DNA of 64,000 nucleotides from Peribacillus simplex NBRC 15720 = DSM 1321 (GCF_002243645.1 NZ_CP017704.1:659501-723500); one strand, 5' to 3'; counted from the stretch's first letter, positions 25,800 through 35,040 are shown. The notes: generated by a model from the letters alone, not told the origin. Made by a program: numbers and translations.

Positions 25800-26882
25800 T
25801 TATTTAATCAATCTAAATGTGCCCCAAGGTTTAATGTAATCCAGCAAAAAAAGTTCCTCTTTTGCAACATTGGCGACTACATTTTTTCGTTCATCCAATG
25901 GCATATCCCTTAAAATGACTTGAAGTTCGCCTTTGTATTTTCCAAAAGTATCATTGCCGATGAAAACGGACCCTTTTCGCTGTGGGATACTTTCCCGGAT
26001 TGCAAAATCTTCATTCGCATATTTTTTACGGACCTCCACTGAACGGACCATATACTCGCTGATATCACCACGGCGAAGGTGTAATTCATTCAACACAACT
26101 TTTTGCTCAATTGGTGACGCATCTGAATGGAGATCCACTTTCAACTCGATCATGTCACGCTGTAAGGACCCCAGCATTCTTAGTTCCTCTTCACTCGCGT
26201 AAGCATTCCCGATGATGACATCATCAATTAAACCCGTTGCCCACAGATGCTTGGCTTGTACATCAATTGAAAGTTCACGGTGCTGTTCTAATGTGCATAA
26301 TCCATCATTAATACTCCAAGGACCTATATCACCAGTTTGTGATGTAACAAATGCAGCTGTACGAATTCCCTGTTCTTTAAAACGTTTACTGCAGGCGATG
26401 AAGAATTCATAAGGGAGACCTGTGAATTTTTGGGGATAAAAATTATGACAGCCAATCATTTGATTTTTATTCCCTTGATGCGTCAGAATGTTCGATAAAT
26501 AATCAACATCATTACTCATATTCAATTCGATTTTCAATCCATAAGGATTATATGTCATTTTAGCTTCTTTCAAGCCATCGAATCCAAGATCTAAACGAAC
26601 GCCGTCAGCTCCCATTTCTGCGAAAAAACTTAAATCATCATAACTTATATCAAACTTGTCGAAAACAGCTGGAGCAACATCAAGAATGACTTCCATATGT
26701 AGCGCTTTCGCATAAGAAATAATATTTTTATATTCTTCCATGACAATTTCATATGGTTTTGAAACCGATAATAAACACGTGAATATTCGTTCAAAACCAT
26801 AACTATGTGCAAGTTTAATATATTGCTTGTCTTTATCCGGTGTAGAGTGTTCCGGATAAATTGAAATACCTAATCTTCTCAT
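25800..26882 (-). CDS. MupG/DUF871 family 6-phospho-glycosidase
   Basis: A 360-residue protein of the DUF871 (outer surface protein) family. It starts MRRLGISIYPEHSTPDKDKQ and includes EMGADGVRLDLGFDG and MIGCHNFYPQKFTGL, all typical. The characterised member, S. aureus MupG, is a 6-phospho-N-acetylmuramidase that splits MurNAc-6P-GlcNAc imported by a PTS. Location inside a lac-family PTS operon supports an intracellular 6-phospho-disaccharide hydrolase. The exact disaccharide is inference. The start overlaps the preceding small membrane-protein gene by 4 bp. Confidence 0.85.
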   Translation of the reverse strand: MRRLGISIYPEHSTPDKDKQYIKLAHSYGFERIFTCLLSVSKPYEIVMEEYKNIISYAKALHMEVILDVAPAVFDKFDISYDDLSFFAEMGADGVRLDLGFDGLKEAKMTYNPYGLKIELNMSNDVDYLSNILTHQGNKNQMIGCHNFYPQKFTGLPYEFFIACSKRFKEQGIRTAAFVTSQTGDIGPWSINDGLCTLEQHRELSIDVQAKHLWATGLIDDVIIGNAYASEEELRMLGSLQRDMIELKVDLHSDASPIEQKVVLNELHLRRGDISEYMVRSVEVRKKYANEDFAIRESIPQRKGSVFIGNDTFGKYKGELQVILRDMPLDERKNVVANVAKEELFLLDYIKPWGTFRLIK

Positions 26883-27175
26883 AAGCTTTCATTCACTCCT
26901 TTTCTACTTTCTTTCCATTGAGCCCTCTTAGCCTGTAAACCCATTAAATAATCACGGTAGCGGGAGGATACCATTACAGAACAAATAATCGTTGGTACAA
27001 TGACAATTAAATAATAAGTTGATCCCATTACGGTAAACAAAAAGATAGAAAAGCTAATGATTAAAATAGACAGGCCAACTGATTTCCAGGGTGTTAAACT
27101 TTCACCTAGCCCAGTACGGGAAAAAATGATTTGGGCTCCTACAAATGATAGGATTGCGAATATTATTTCAAGCAT
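26879..27175 (-). CDS. Small membrane protein of the PTS operon
   Basis: I do not recognise this 98-residue protein. It has three hydrophobic segments (about 3-19, 31-49 and 52-68) and a basic, hydrophilic C-terminal tail (SSRYRDYLMGLQAKRAQWKE). Its gene overlaps EIIC by 8 bp and the MupG-like gene by 4 bp, so it is translated as part of the operon and probably works with the permease. Its ribosome binding site is poor, consistent with coupling to EIIC translation. Confidence 0.75.
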   Translation of the reverse strand: MLEIIFAILSFVGAQIIFSRTGLGESLTPWKSVGLSILIISFSIFLFTVMGSTYYLIVIVPTIICSVMVSSRYRDYLMGLQAKRAQWKESRKGVNESL

Positions 27176-28496
27176 ATTTAATGCCTGCTTTTTTTTCTTC
27201 TGGTCCTTCTTCTATTTTATTTTCATCACGCAAGTGCTGCTTCTCGAACATCTTGAAAAATGGAAAATAGATCATTAATGAGATGAAGAAGTTCAATAAA
27301 ACCAGAACCCCGGCCATGATCGTCCAATTTGTACTGATGACAGCTGCGATTGGACTAAAGACCGTAAACGGCAGCTTAGCCATTATCATCGGTATTAATC
27401 CTAATTGAAAGAATGTATAAGAAACTATGACATTTACCAATGGGGCAATGATGAATGGAACCATTAAAATGGGGTTCATAACAATTGGCGCTCCAAAAAT
27501 GATAGGTTCGTTAATATTAAAAATCCCTGGAACAAATGACAGTTTACCCAACTCTTTCAAATACTTCGATTTTGAAAATAAGAACAGTACAACAAGTGAT
27601 AAAGTTGATCCTGCCCCACCAATCCATACGAACCATTGAATGAATTGTTCGGTAAATAGATTGGGCAAATTCGCCGCATTACCTGTTCTTGCAAATGCAT
27701 CCATATTTTCGAGAATCGCCGAATCCCACATTGGCCGTATGATCGGACCTAATATTGCTGGTCCATGAATACCCAGCGACCAAAAGAAAACGATGAGAAA
27801 GACTGTAAGCAGACCTCCTATTAAACTATTACCAACCAATAAATTTTTGAGAGGTGACACCAATGTAGTGATGATCGAGTTAATGTCAAATCCTAAACCA
27901 TAACGAATGCCCCAGAAAAGAAGGACCACGACTAATGTTGGAATAAGGGCTGCAAAGGAATTCGAAACCATTGGCGGAACGCTTTCAGGTAATTTGATTT
28001 TTATATCCCGCTTAATAAGAAAATGAAAAATTTCTACGGAAATCAAGGATGTTACTATTGCTCCGAATAATGAGGCTGCGCTCAAAGAGCTGATAGGTAA
28101 CCAGCGACCCGCTTCTATTACTCCTGGAACGGATTCCATGACTTGGGTAGGCACAACACATGTAATCAGAAAAGCTAAGACTGATAGAAGGCCTGCACTG
28201 AGCTGATCTAATTTATAATGGCCAGCAAGCGCTGATCCCACCCCAAAAGCTGCATATAAAGCCATTGCTCCCACTGTAAACCGAAACGGAACATCCAAAG
28301 CAGCACGATAAGGTGCAATCCATTCATCATATCCATCAATTGGAAAATTTAACAAAATAACAAAAAATGAGCCAATGATCGTCAGTGGAAGTGTTGCTAG
28401 AACACCGTGCCTGATTGCCAGTAGATGTCTTTGTGAACCAATTTTGTTTGCAACTGGAAGCACTTTCATTTCTAGTATCCCCATAAAATTATTCAA
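27168..28496 (-). CDS. PTS EIIC component, lactose/cellobiose family
   Basis: Membrane channel subunit of 442 residues with about ten hydrophobic segments. Family blocks include RHGVLATLPLTIIGSFFVIL near the N-terminus and GIFNINEPIIFGAPIVMNPI, the NEPI(I/V)FG substrate-site motif of CelB/LacE. TTG start, 8 nt after AGGAGG. First gene of the five-gene operon EIIC - small membrane protein - MupG-like - EIIB - EIIA, all closely spaced. No 6-phospho-beta-glucosidase of GH1 or GH4 is present, which makes MupG the likely hydrolase. Confidence 0.92.
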   Translation of the reverse strand: MNNFMGILEMKVLPVANKIGSQRHLLAIRHGVLATLPLTIIGSFFVILLNFPIDGYDEWIAPYRAALDVPFRFTVGAMALYAAFGVGSALAGHYKLDQLSAGLLSVLAFLITCVVPTQVMESVPGVIEAGRWLPISSLSAASLFGAIVTSLISVEIFHFLIKRDIKIKLPESVPPMVSNSFAALIPTLVVVLLFWGIRYGLGFDINSIITTLVSPLKNLLVGNSLIGGLLTVFLIVFFWSLGIHGPAILGPIIRPMWDSAILENMDAFARTGNAANLPNLFTEQFIQWFVWIGGAGSTLSLVVLFLFSKSKYLKELGKLSFVPGIFNINEPIIFGAPIVMNPILMVPFIIAPLVNVIVSYTFFQLGLIPMIMAKLPFTVFSPIAAVISTNWTIMAGVLVLLNFFISLMIYFPFFKMFEKQHLRDENKIEEGPEEKKAGIKYA

Positions 28497-28554
28497 TAAC
28501 TTTTCCTCCTTTTAAATAAGAGTCTGAAAAAACAAACAATTACAATAAATAAAC

Positions 28555-28581
28555 ATTATAACGTTATATTGATTATGTCAA
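28555..28581 (-). promoter_or_regulatory. PTS operon promoter with a 12-bp palindrome
   Basis: Minus strand TTGACA (28576-28581), 15-bp spacer, TATAAT (28555-28560). The perfect palindrome TATAACGTTATA (28557-28568) overlaps the -10, suggesting a repressor site. No dedicated regulator gene lies beside the operon. Confidence 0.6.
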
Positions 28582-28660
28582 TATTTTTATTGAAAATATG
28601 GTTTCTGTTACAAACTTTTAAATCATAGGAATACATAGTGCAGTTAATTAGCCTCTGCTG

Positions 28661-28746
28661 AAAAAAGAGGTGTTCTCGTGGCTTCCCCTAGAACACTAAA
28701 AAAAAACAGGAAATTGATCATTGTCAATTTCCTGCTTTCTTTTTTG
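28661..28746. terminator. Two terminators downstream of the amidohydrolase gene
   Basis: GTGTTCT/AGAACAC (28670-28696) followed on the minus strand by CTCTTTTTT, and CAGGAAATTGA/TCAATTTCCTG (28707-28734) with T-rich flanks on both sides. They insulate the amidohydrolase operon from the PTS promoter. CTAGACTA/TAGTCTAG near 28790-28808 is a third hairpin. Confidence 0.75.
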
Positions 28747-28895
28747 AAATCACATTTTTTTAAAAGGAATTTTTTATGACAATCTGTAGCCCTAGACTAG
28801 CCTAGTCTAGAGCTCATTTTTTTCTTTTCCTAGTATCAAATTCATATATTTTCTTTACACTTTTTAAAATAGAATGATATAGCGTAGTTGAATAT

Positions 28896-30539
28896 TTACA
28901 TAATGAAATTAATGGTTTCTTCCAACGCATCATTTGCATCCGGAGATTTCCCCAGCTCGTAAACGATTTCCCCGTCAATCATCGTCATTTCAACCCGTAA
29001 TTGATCAATACTGTCGATTGTTACATCCAATATTCGGTCGTTTAGCACAATCAAATCGGCTAATTTCCCTACCTCGATGCTTCCTTTTTGGTCTTCCTCG
29101 AAGCTTGCGTAGGCTCCGTTCCAAGTGTACAGCCTAATCGCTTCCATGACGGAAATTTTCTGCTCTTCCCCAATGACCGCGCCGGACGGCGTCAGTCGGT
29201 TGACCGCCCCATGAATGCCGATAAGCGGATTGCAGTTCGAGACCGGGCTGTCCGAGGCGCCTGCTACGACAATGCCAGCTTTTAAACAGGCTCCAATTGG
29301 GTAAAAATAGTCGCTGCGAGCGCCGAAGTGTTTAATGTATATATCTCCAAATTCAGTGAAAAAGTTCGGGTTAGGAACGGTCACTATGCCCAATTTAGCC
29401 ATTCGCTCGATGAGATCGGGCATCGCCAAACCGGCATGCTCGATTCGATGTCTGTGATTGTGTCGCGGATATTGTCTAAGCGCTTCTTCAAACGTATTCA
29501 ACAACATCTCGATCGCCCGATCGCCCTGGGCGTGAGCCGTAATTTGATAACCATCTCGATGGGCTGCGATGAGCGCGTCGTTCATATTCACTTGCGTGTA
29601 GTACAGAATGCCGCTGTCTTCCGGATTCGTCTCATATGGCTGACGCGTCGCAAGCGTCGGCGCGGTGCTGGCTCCGTCTATAAAGATTTTCGCCGGACCG
29701 ATACGAAATCGATCGTCGCCGAACCCAGTGGACAGGCACGTCTCTCTCATTCGGATAAAGTTAGGCTCGTGAACGACCATTGCATACACTCGAACCTTTA
29801 AGCGGCCAGAACGAACCGCTTGCTGCAGGATGCGAAGATTGACCGGCTCGTACCCACCCGCATCATGAATTGTCGTAATGCCTAACGATACGAAATCGCG
29901 CGAAGCGATTTCCGCCGCTCTGGCCAAGACCTCTTCCGTCGGATTCATGACACGTTTTACCGGATCCATGGCTGCTTCCACTAGTAGCCCGTTTAATCTC
30001 CCGGACTCGTCCCGACCGAACACTCCACCTTCCGGATCGACCGATTGGTCGTTTACACCTGTCAATTCCAACACATTACTGTTCGCAATCATAATGTGGC
30101 CACATTGTCGCACAATTAGAATCGGGTGTTCCGTCGACACCTCATCCAGCTGATTGCGGGTTAGGTACCGCCCTTCCAACATGAACATTTCGTTGTAACC
30201 TACTGCTACGATCCACCCTCCTTCAGGGGTAGATTCCGCCTTCCGTTTCAATTCACCGATAAGATCTGCATTGGATTGAATCGATGCGTCTTTGCAATTA
30301 ATCGCTAGCCTTGTAAGTCCATAACTGAGTAGATGCAAATGCGAATCTATAAATCCTGGCAGTAGAGTCCTACCTTGCAAATCCATCACTTTGGTGCTTT
30401 CTCCAATCCAACGTTTGATTTCCTTGTTTGTTCCGACGGCTTCTATTCGGTTACGTTTAACGGCAACTGCTTCTGCGATCCGATTGCCCGAATCGACGGT
30501 AATGACTTGTCCGTTTAAAAATACAACATCAGCAAACAT
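28896..30539 (-). CDS. YtcJ-like metal-dependent amidohydrolase
   Basis: Amidohydro_3 superfamily protein of 547 residues. Metal ligands are visible in FIDSHLHLLSYG, ITAHAQGDRAIE, HRIEHAG and GASDSPVSNCNP (final Asp). A composite beta-domain from the N- and C-termini ends KLADLIVLNDRILDV. Relatives hydrolyse amides, including N-acyl and N-substituted amides; the substrate here is unknown. Base composition is clearly more GC-rich than the surroundings, which suggests acquisition. It is the last gene of a three-gene unit behind the MFS transporter and M20 peptidase. Confidence 0.87.
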   Translation of the reverse strand: MFADVVFLNGQVITVDSGNRIAEAVAVKRNRIEAVGTNKEIKRWIGESTKVMDLQGRTLLPGFIDSHLHLLSYGLTRLAINCKDASIQSNADLIGELKRKAESTPEGGWIVAVGYNEMFMLEGRYLTRNQLDEVSTEHPILIVRQCGHIMIANSNVLELTGVNDQSVDPEGGVFGRDESGRLNGLLVEAAMDPVKRVMNPTEEVLARAAEIASRDFVSLGITTIHDAGGYEPVNLRILQQAVRSGRLKVRVYAMVVHEPNFIRMRETCLSTGFGDDRFRIGPAKIFIDGASTAPTLATRQPYETNPEDSGILYYTQVNMNDALIAAHRDGYQITAHAQGDRAIEMLLNTFEEALRQYPRHNHRHRIEHAGLAMPDLIERMAKLGIVTVPNPNFFTEFGDIYIKHFGARSDYFYPIGACLKAGIVVAGASDSPVSNCNPLIGIHGAVNRLTPSGAVIGEEQKISVMEAIRLYTWNGAYASFEEDQKGSIEVGKLADLIVLNDRILDVTIDSIDQLRVEMTMIDGEIVYELGKSPDANDALEETINFIM

Positions 30540-30640
30540 ACGATCACCTCTTATTTTTCTATAAACAAGTTCTAATGACTATGCTTTGTGGGATTCTAGT
30601 TTTTCAGCCAATTCAACCTACAAAACGTAATTGATTTCTA

Positions 30641-31861
30641 CTAAGCTTCTACTTGAGTCATATAATCAGCATCAATAATACTGTTTGAGAGATAATTAAA
30701 AACCAATGCAATAAACATTTTTCCGATGTACAACATTGACTCTTCATCTACATCAAATTTCGGATGATGATGCGGGTATATCGCATTCATCGCCGGATTC
30801 GCACCTCCCACATAGAAAAATGTTCCAGGAACCTTCTGCAGATAAAAGGCGAAATCTTCCATTCCCGTTAACGTATACGGCGGGATTTGTATCACTTTTT
30901 CCTCTCCCAGAAGATTTTTTGCTAACTTGTCCGCTTTTATTGTTTCATCCGGATGATTCCACAAAGTGGGATATCCTCTCTCGTACTTAAATTTCACAGT
31001 GGCTCCTGCGGCTTCGCAGGTGGATGTTGCAATTTGCCCAATGGCTTTTTCTATCAAATCTTGAACGCTTTCCTCGAAGGTTCGTACCGTTCCGGTAATT
31101 TTGGCCGTGTCGGGAATGACATTAGAAGCCTGTCCGCTTTGAAAAGAACCAACCGAGACAACAACTGTTTTAGATGGATCAACGCGGCGGCTTACGATTT
31201 GCTGCAAATTGAGCACCAGTTGGCTGCCCACCACAATTGGATCTACCGTCAAATGAGGAGCTGCTCCATGCCCGCCTTTCCCATAAATCTCAATTTCAAA
31301 TGTATCCCCGGCCGCCATTATATATCCCTCTCCAACTGCAACAATACTAAGCGGGAGAATGGAAGATACATGGGCTCCATAAATGACATCGACTCCATCC
31401 AGACAGCCATCTTCAATCATGGACTTTGCTCCTCCTGGAATTACCTCTTCCGCAAACTGATGGATAAAGACAACATTTCCTTCGAGCTCATCCCTCACTT
31501 CGCTTAATACTTTGGCTACTCCAATCAAAGCAGCTGTATGAACATCATGGCCGCAGGCATGCATCACCCCAGAAATACGGGACTTGTATTCCACGTCTTT
31601 CTCGTCTGATATCGGCAATGCATCGAAATCCGCCCGCAGCGCTACTGTTTTGCCCGGTTTCCCTCCTCTCAAGATTCCAACTACTCCTCTTCCGCCAACT
31701 TCAGTTCTTACTTCCAATCCCAAGTTTGTTAATACATCAGCGATCTTTTTTGGGGTATTTACCTCATGGAAGGATAGTTCGGGATACATATGAAGATCTC
31801 TGCGAAATCTAACCAACTCCGGATATACCCCTTGAAGTCTACTAAATAAGTTTTTTAGCAT
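30641..31861 (-). CDS. M20 family metallo-amidohydrolase (N-acyl-amino-acid hydrolase type)
   Basis: Zinc/manganese amidohydrolase of 406 residues in the M20D group (hippurate hydrolase, N-acyl-L-amino-acid amidohydrolase, IAA-amino-acid hydrolase). Ligands and catalytic residues are seen in MHACGHDVHTAAL, FAEEVIPGGAKSM, YGAHVSS and YPHHHPKFDVDE; the lid domain lies at about 185-295. The start was set at the ATG 4-6 nt after GGGGTGAT, though an ATG one codon earlier is equally readable. It likely removes an acyl group from an amino acid imported by the adjacent MFS protein. Confidence 0.9.
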   Translation of the reverse strand: MLKNLFSRLQGVYPELVRFRRDLHMYPELSFHEVNTPKKIADVLTNLGLEVRTEVGGRGVVGILRGGKPGKTVALRADFDALPISDEKDVEYKSRISGVMHACGHDVHTAALIGVAKVLSEVRDELEGNVVFIHQFAEEVIPGGAKSMIEDGCLDGVDVIYGAHVSSILPLSIVAVGEGYIMAAGDTFEIEIYGKGGHGAAPHLTVDPIVVGSQLVLNLQQIVSRRVDPSKTVVVSVGSFQSGQASNVIPDTAKITGTVRTFEESVQDLIEKAIGQIATSTCEAAGATVKFKYERGYPTLWNHPDETIKADKLAKNLLGEEKVIQIPPYTLTGMEDFAFYLQKVPGTFFYVGGANPAMNAIYPHHHPKFDVDEESMLYIGKMFIALVFNYLSNSIIDADYMTQVEA

Positions 31862-31971
31862 CATTATCACCCCGTTATTTGTTATAGCATTAATCCATCG
31901 GATTGCTGATATTCGTGATCAACATTTCCATTCCACCTTACTAAATTTGTATTCCCATTAGCCAAAGACCA

Positions 31972-33222
31972 CTATTTTACTTTGACATTCGACTGTATTT
32001 GATCAGCCACGTCCCCGTGAGAAACATGATTGCTGTTTCGAATGGTTAGTCCGAACAGCGCGGAGGACAAACCAGCCGCAATTAAGAACCAGAAAGCGCC
32101 GTCATAAGAACCTTTTAATGCTGAGATGAGTACACCCATCATGATCGGTGCAATGAATCCACCAATCATCGATCCCAAATTCATAATTCCAATGGCGGAA
32201 CCAATCACACTCTTGTCAAACAATTTGTGAGGGAGTGCGTATACTGCACTAAACACAAAACCATAAAAGATTGATGACAGTGTTAAATAGGTAAAGACCA
32301 TTCCAACATTAGGTGCGAAGAGTGCTAAAAATAAAAATACTGTGTAAAAAAGTCCATTCATTAAAAAGTACATTTTCTCCCTACCGGAAAATCTGACCAG
32401 CAACCAACCACCCGCTGCCGTTCCCAGAGTTGCGGCCGTAGTCGGAAGGAGTCCCAACAACCCTGCGGAAACCAAATCTAAATGGCGTTCTGTTACCATA
32501 TACATGGGCAACCATGAAGACGTGCCCCACGAAGCAATGCTGATTGAAAACCACGTTAGGACCAATGCCCATGTCTGACGAATTTTCAATAAAGAGAGCA
32601 TGGAATCCTTGTTTACTGGTTGTTGTTCTTTTGCTTCTTCCAATTGAATCGGACTCCGAATGTATTTCCAAAGCAGTACTCCAATAATCACACCTGCTGC
32701 TCCAAGAGCAAAGAACAAGTTCCTCCAGCCTAACCAGATCAGGAGTGTTGGCACAAGAACACCCGTAATTAGACCGCCAAACGAATTCGATGACATTAAG
32801 ATGGACTGTGCCTTACCTCGTTCTTTCTGAGGGAAATACTCAGCGATGGCTTTTGCACAGGCAGCAGGATATCCCCCCTCCATAATTCCGAACAAAAAAC
32901 GAATCACGATTAAAGCGGTAAACGACCAAGCGAAACCGGTGAAGACTGTAAAAAGCGACCAGAGGACAATAGAAAAAATAATCACCCTTCGGTAACCCAA
33001 CTGATCTGTCAGCCAGCCGGCCGGAATTTGCATGATGGCGTAAGCCAAGAAGAAGGCGCTGATTACTGTTCCCGTGGCAGCCGGACTAAGATTGAATTCT
33101 TGACCGATCGGTACCACAGCAAGAGTCATAACTAACCGGTCCATATAAGAAACCATATAACCCACAAATAGGAGAGACAAAATGAACTTCCTGTTGTCCC
33201 CTTGAACAGCCATACGCTTCAC
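31972..33222 (-). CDS. MFS transporter (anion:cation symporter-like)
   Basis: Twelve-helix major facilitator of 416 residues, resembling the ACS family that carries organic acids such as hexonates, phthalate and glucarate. Signature motifs are GYMVSYMDRLVMTLAV in helix 1, AGWLTDQLGYRRVI between helices 2 and 3, and FGIMEGGYPAACAKAIAEYF in helix 4. AGGGGAGG lies upstream of the start. First gene of the operon with the M20 peptidase and YtcJ-like enzyme, read from a sigma-54 promoter. Substrate is probably an N-acylated or amide-linked acid, by context only. Confidence 0.88.
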   Translation of the reverse strand: MKRMAVQGDNRKFILSLLFVGYMVSYMDRLVMTLAVVPIGQEFNLSPAATGTVISAFFLAYAIMQIPAGWLTDQLGYRRVIIFSIVLWSLFTVFTGFAWSFTALIVIRFLFGIMEGGYPAACAKAIAEYFPQKERGKAQSILMSSNSFGGLITGVLVPTLLIWLGWRNLFFALGAAGVIIGVLLWKYIRSPIQLEEAKEQQPVNKDSMLSLLKIRQTWALVLTWFSISIASWGTSSWLPMYMVTERHLDLVSAGLLGLLPTTAATLGTAAGGWLLVRFSGREKMYFLMNGLFYTVFLFLALFAPNVGMVFTYLTLSSIFYGFVFSAVYALPHKLFDKSVIGSAIGIMNLGSMIGGFIAPIMMGVLISALKGSYDGAFWFLIAAGLSSALFGLTIRNSNHVSHGDVADQIQSNVKVK

Positions 33223-33408
33223 AAATCATAACCTCCCCTTTATGATGCCCAGCAAATAATGGATTGCAGCTTGCACCAAGTTTCTGTAAAAAGGCAACTT
33301 CCTCTTACGACAGTTCTTCAATTTAGTTCTTTACGAATTTACTAACTCAAGTGCATTATTTTTTGTTTTCTTATGGATCTCATAACCTCCTTTACACCAA
33401 ATTGTTTA

Positions 33409-33425
33409 TGCAAGTTTTATGCCAA
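33409..33425 (-). promoter_or_regulatory. Sigma-54 (SigL) promoter of the MFS operon
   Basis: Minus strand TTGGCATAAAACTTGCA matches TGGCAC-N5-TTGCA, with GG and GC exactly 10 nt apart. It lies about 190 bp before the MFS start. A sigma-54 activator gene is divergent, which makes chance unlikely. Confidence 0.85.
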
Positions 33426-33508
33426 GAAAAAGATCACTTTACAATAAAAAAAGGACGTAAACGGGTTGTTTTATGTGAATCTTCTAAATATTTAGAGTAT
33501 AATTTTTA

Positions 33509-33584
33509 TGAATCGATTCAAATGAATCGAAATTGAATCAACGCTACTCAAAATAATGATGAACTTTGAATTATTTTCGATTCA
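33509..33584. promoter_or_regulatory. Upstream activator sites for the sigma-54 regulator
   Basis: Perfect palindrome TGAATCGATTCA (33509-33520), then TGAATCGA (33523-33530), TGAATCA (33534-33540) and the inverse TCGATTCA (33577-33584). They lie about 85-160 bp upstream of the -24 element, the usual distance for enhancer binding. A TATAAT (33498-33503) next to them may serve the regulator gene, giving autoregulation. Confidence 0.65.
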
Positions 33585-33627
33585 AAATAAACGGTGGATC
33601 CATCCGTTATCAAAGGAGAGACAAGTG

Positions 33628-35040
33628 ATGAATCAGAATATGTCAACCATCGAACCGGAATATTTATTCAAAATCATGAACTTTATGAATAAACCTATTT
33701 ATATAACCGATAAGAACGGTATGATTCTTTTTGTTAGCGACATGAGCTGTAAGCTGATTGGGAAAAAGAAAGAGGAGCTAATCGGAAAAAACGTCTCACA
33801 ATTGGAAAAAGAGGGGTTCTTCAAGCCGTCTGTTGCAAAAATAGTTTTAGATAAGAAACAAAATGTCAGCGTCATTCAACAAGGTGGAGAAGGAACAGGG
33901 GTAATTACAGGACATCTCATATTGGACAAGAATGATGAACCAAAATATGCAGTCACATTGGGTTATGATATTCCAGATTTCGTCGGTTATAGTTCTCAAA
34001 TTAAAATTGAAGAATTGGATTCTGCTTTTCGGTATTATTTACAAGAATTACAAAAACTCAAAGCGAAACTTGTACGGACCAAAGAAGTCCCTTTTTTTAT
34101 CGGACAAAGCCGGGTCTATGATATGCTCAAGGAAACAATTGAAAAAGTTGCCTGTGTGGAAACGACCGTTCTTATTACAGGGGAAACAGGTGTTGGAAAA
34201 ACGCTTATAGCGGAACGTATTCATCATCTGAGTGACCGGAAAGATCGTCCGTTTATCCATCTTAATTGCGCAGCGATTCCGGAATTGCTCCTGGAATCCG
34301 AACTGTTCGGCTATCAAAAAGGAGCGTTTACCGGAGCAAATGCGAACGGCAAAACCGGACTTGTCAAACTTGCGGAGAAAGGCACCCTTTTCTTAGATGA
34401 GATTGGCGAACTCTCACATTCTTTACAACCCAAACTCCTTCAATTGCTGCAAAATAAAACGTACATGCCGATTGGAGCTTCCCAAACGGTAAAAGCCGAT
34501 GTGCGTATCATTGTAGCTACCAACTGTAATTTGGAGGATATGGTCAAAGAAGGGAAATTCCGGGCTGATTTATATTATCGCCTCCATATTTTACCGATCC
34601 GCGTACCCTCGCTTCGTGAGCGGAAGGAAGACATCTTTTGTCTCCTTCAGTATAATTTGGAGAAGTTTAATTACTTGCATAACCATAAACGAGTGCTTTC
34701 TACAAAAGTGGTCGAAGTGCTTCAAAACTATCATTGGCCTGGAAATGTACGAGAATTGGAAAATATAATTGAGCAGCTTGTCATTATGGCAAAAGAGAAT
34801 GAAGTTGCAATTCAGGATTTGCCAAAACGCTTGATCGATTCAGTCTGCGAAAACGTTTCAATCTCTTTAAATGCAGGAAATTCTTTACATGAAGTTTTGG
34901 AAAGCGTCGAAAAAAGAATGATCACACAAGCATTCCATCATCATAAAACAACCCGCGATGCGGCAAAAGCACTGGGCGTTACTCAGTCATTATTTATGCG
35001 CAGGTTGGCGAAATATGCGATTACTAAAGAAGAAAGATAA
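33628..35040 (+). CDS. Sigma-54-dependent activator (PAS-AAA-HTH)
   Basis: Enhancer-binding protein of 470 residues. A PAS domain (about 12-110, FMNKPIYITDKNGMILFVSD) likely senses a ligand. The AAA+ domain (about 155-385) has Walker A GETGVGKT, the sigma-54 contact loop GAFTGA and Walker B GTLFLDEIGEL. A Fis-type HTH (TTRDAAKALGVTQSLFMRRL) ends the protein. The ATG chosen follows AAAGGAG by 9 nt; a frame extending 24 codons further is unlikely. It is divergent from the MFS operon and almost certainly activates that operon's sigma-54 promoter. Layout resembles RocR/BkdR-type regulators. Confidence 0.93.
   Translation: MNQNMSTIEPEYLFKIMNFMNKPIYITDKNGMILFVSDMSCKLIGKKKEELIGKNVSQLEKEGFFKPSVAKIVLDKKQNVSVIQQGGEGTGVITGHLILDKNDEPKYAVTLGYDIPDFVGYSSQIKIEELDSAFRYYLQELQKLKAKLVRTKEVPFFIGQSRVYDMLKETIEKVACVETTVLITGETGVGKTLIAERIHHLSDRKDRPFIHLNCAAIPELLLESELFGYQKGAFTGANANGKTGLVKLAEKGTLFLDEIGELSHSLQPKLLQLLQNKTYMPIGASQTVKADVRIIVATNCNLEDMVKEGKFRADLYYRLHILPIRVPSLRERKEDIFCLLQYNLEKFNYLHNHKRVLSTKVVEVLQNYHWPGNVRELENIIEQLVIMAKENEVAIQDLPKRLIDSVCENVSISLNAGNSLHEVLESVEKRMITQAFHHHKTTRDAAKALGVTQSLFMRRLAKYAITKEER

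Noticed and set aside
33230-33280. TTGGTGCAAGCTGCAA as a second sigma-54 promoter closer to the MFS gene
   Set aside because: GG and GC are separated by 8 nt instead of 10, so the element cannot be read by sigma-54. The site at 33409-33425 has the right spacing.
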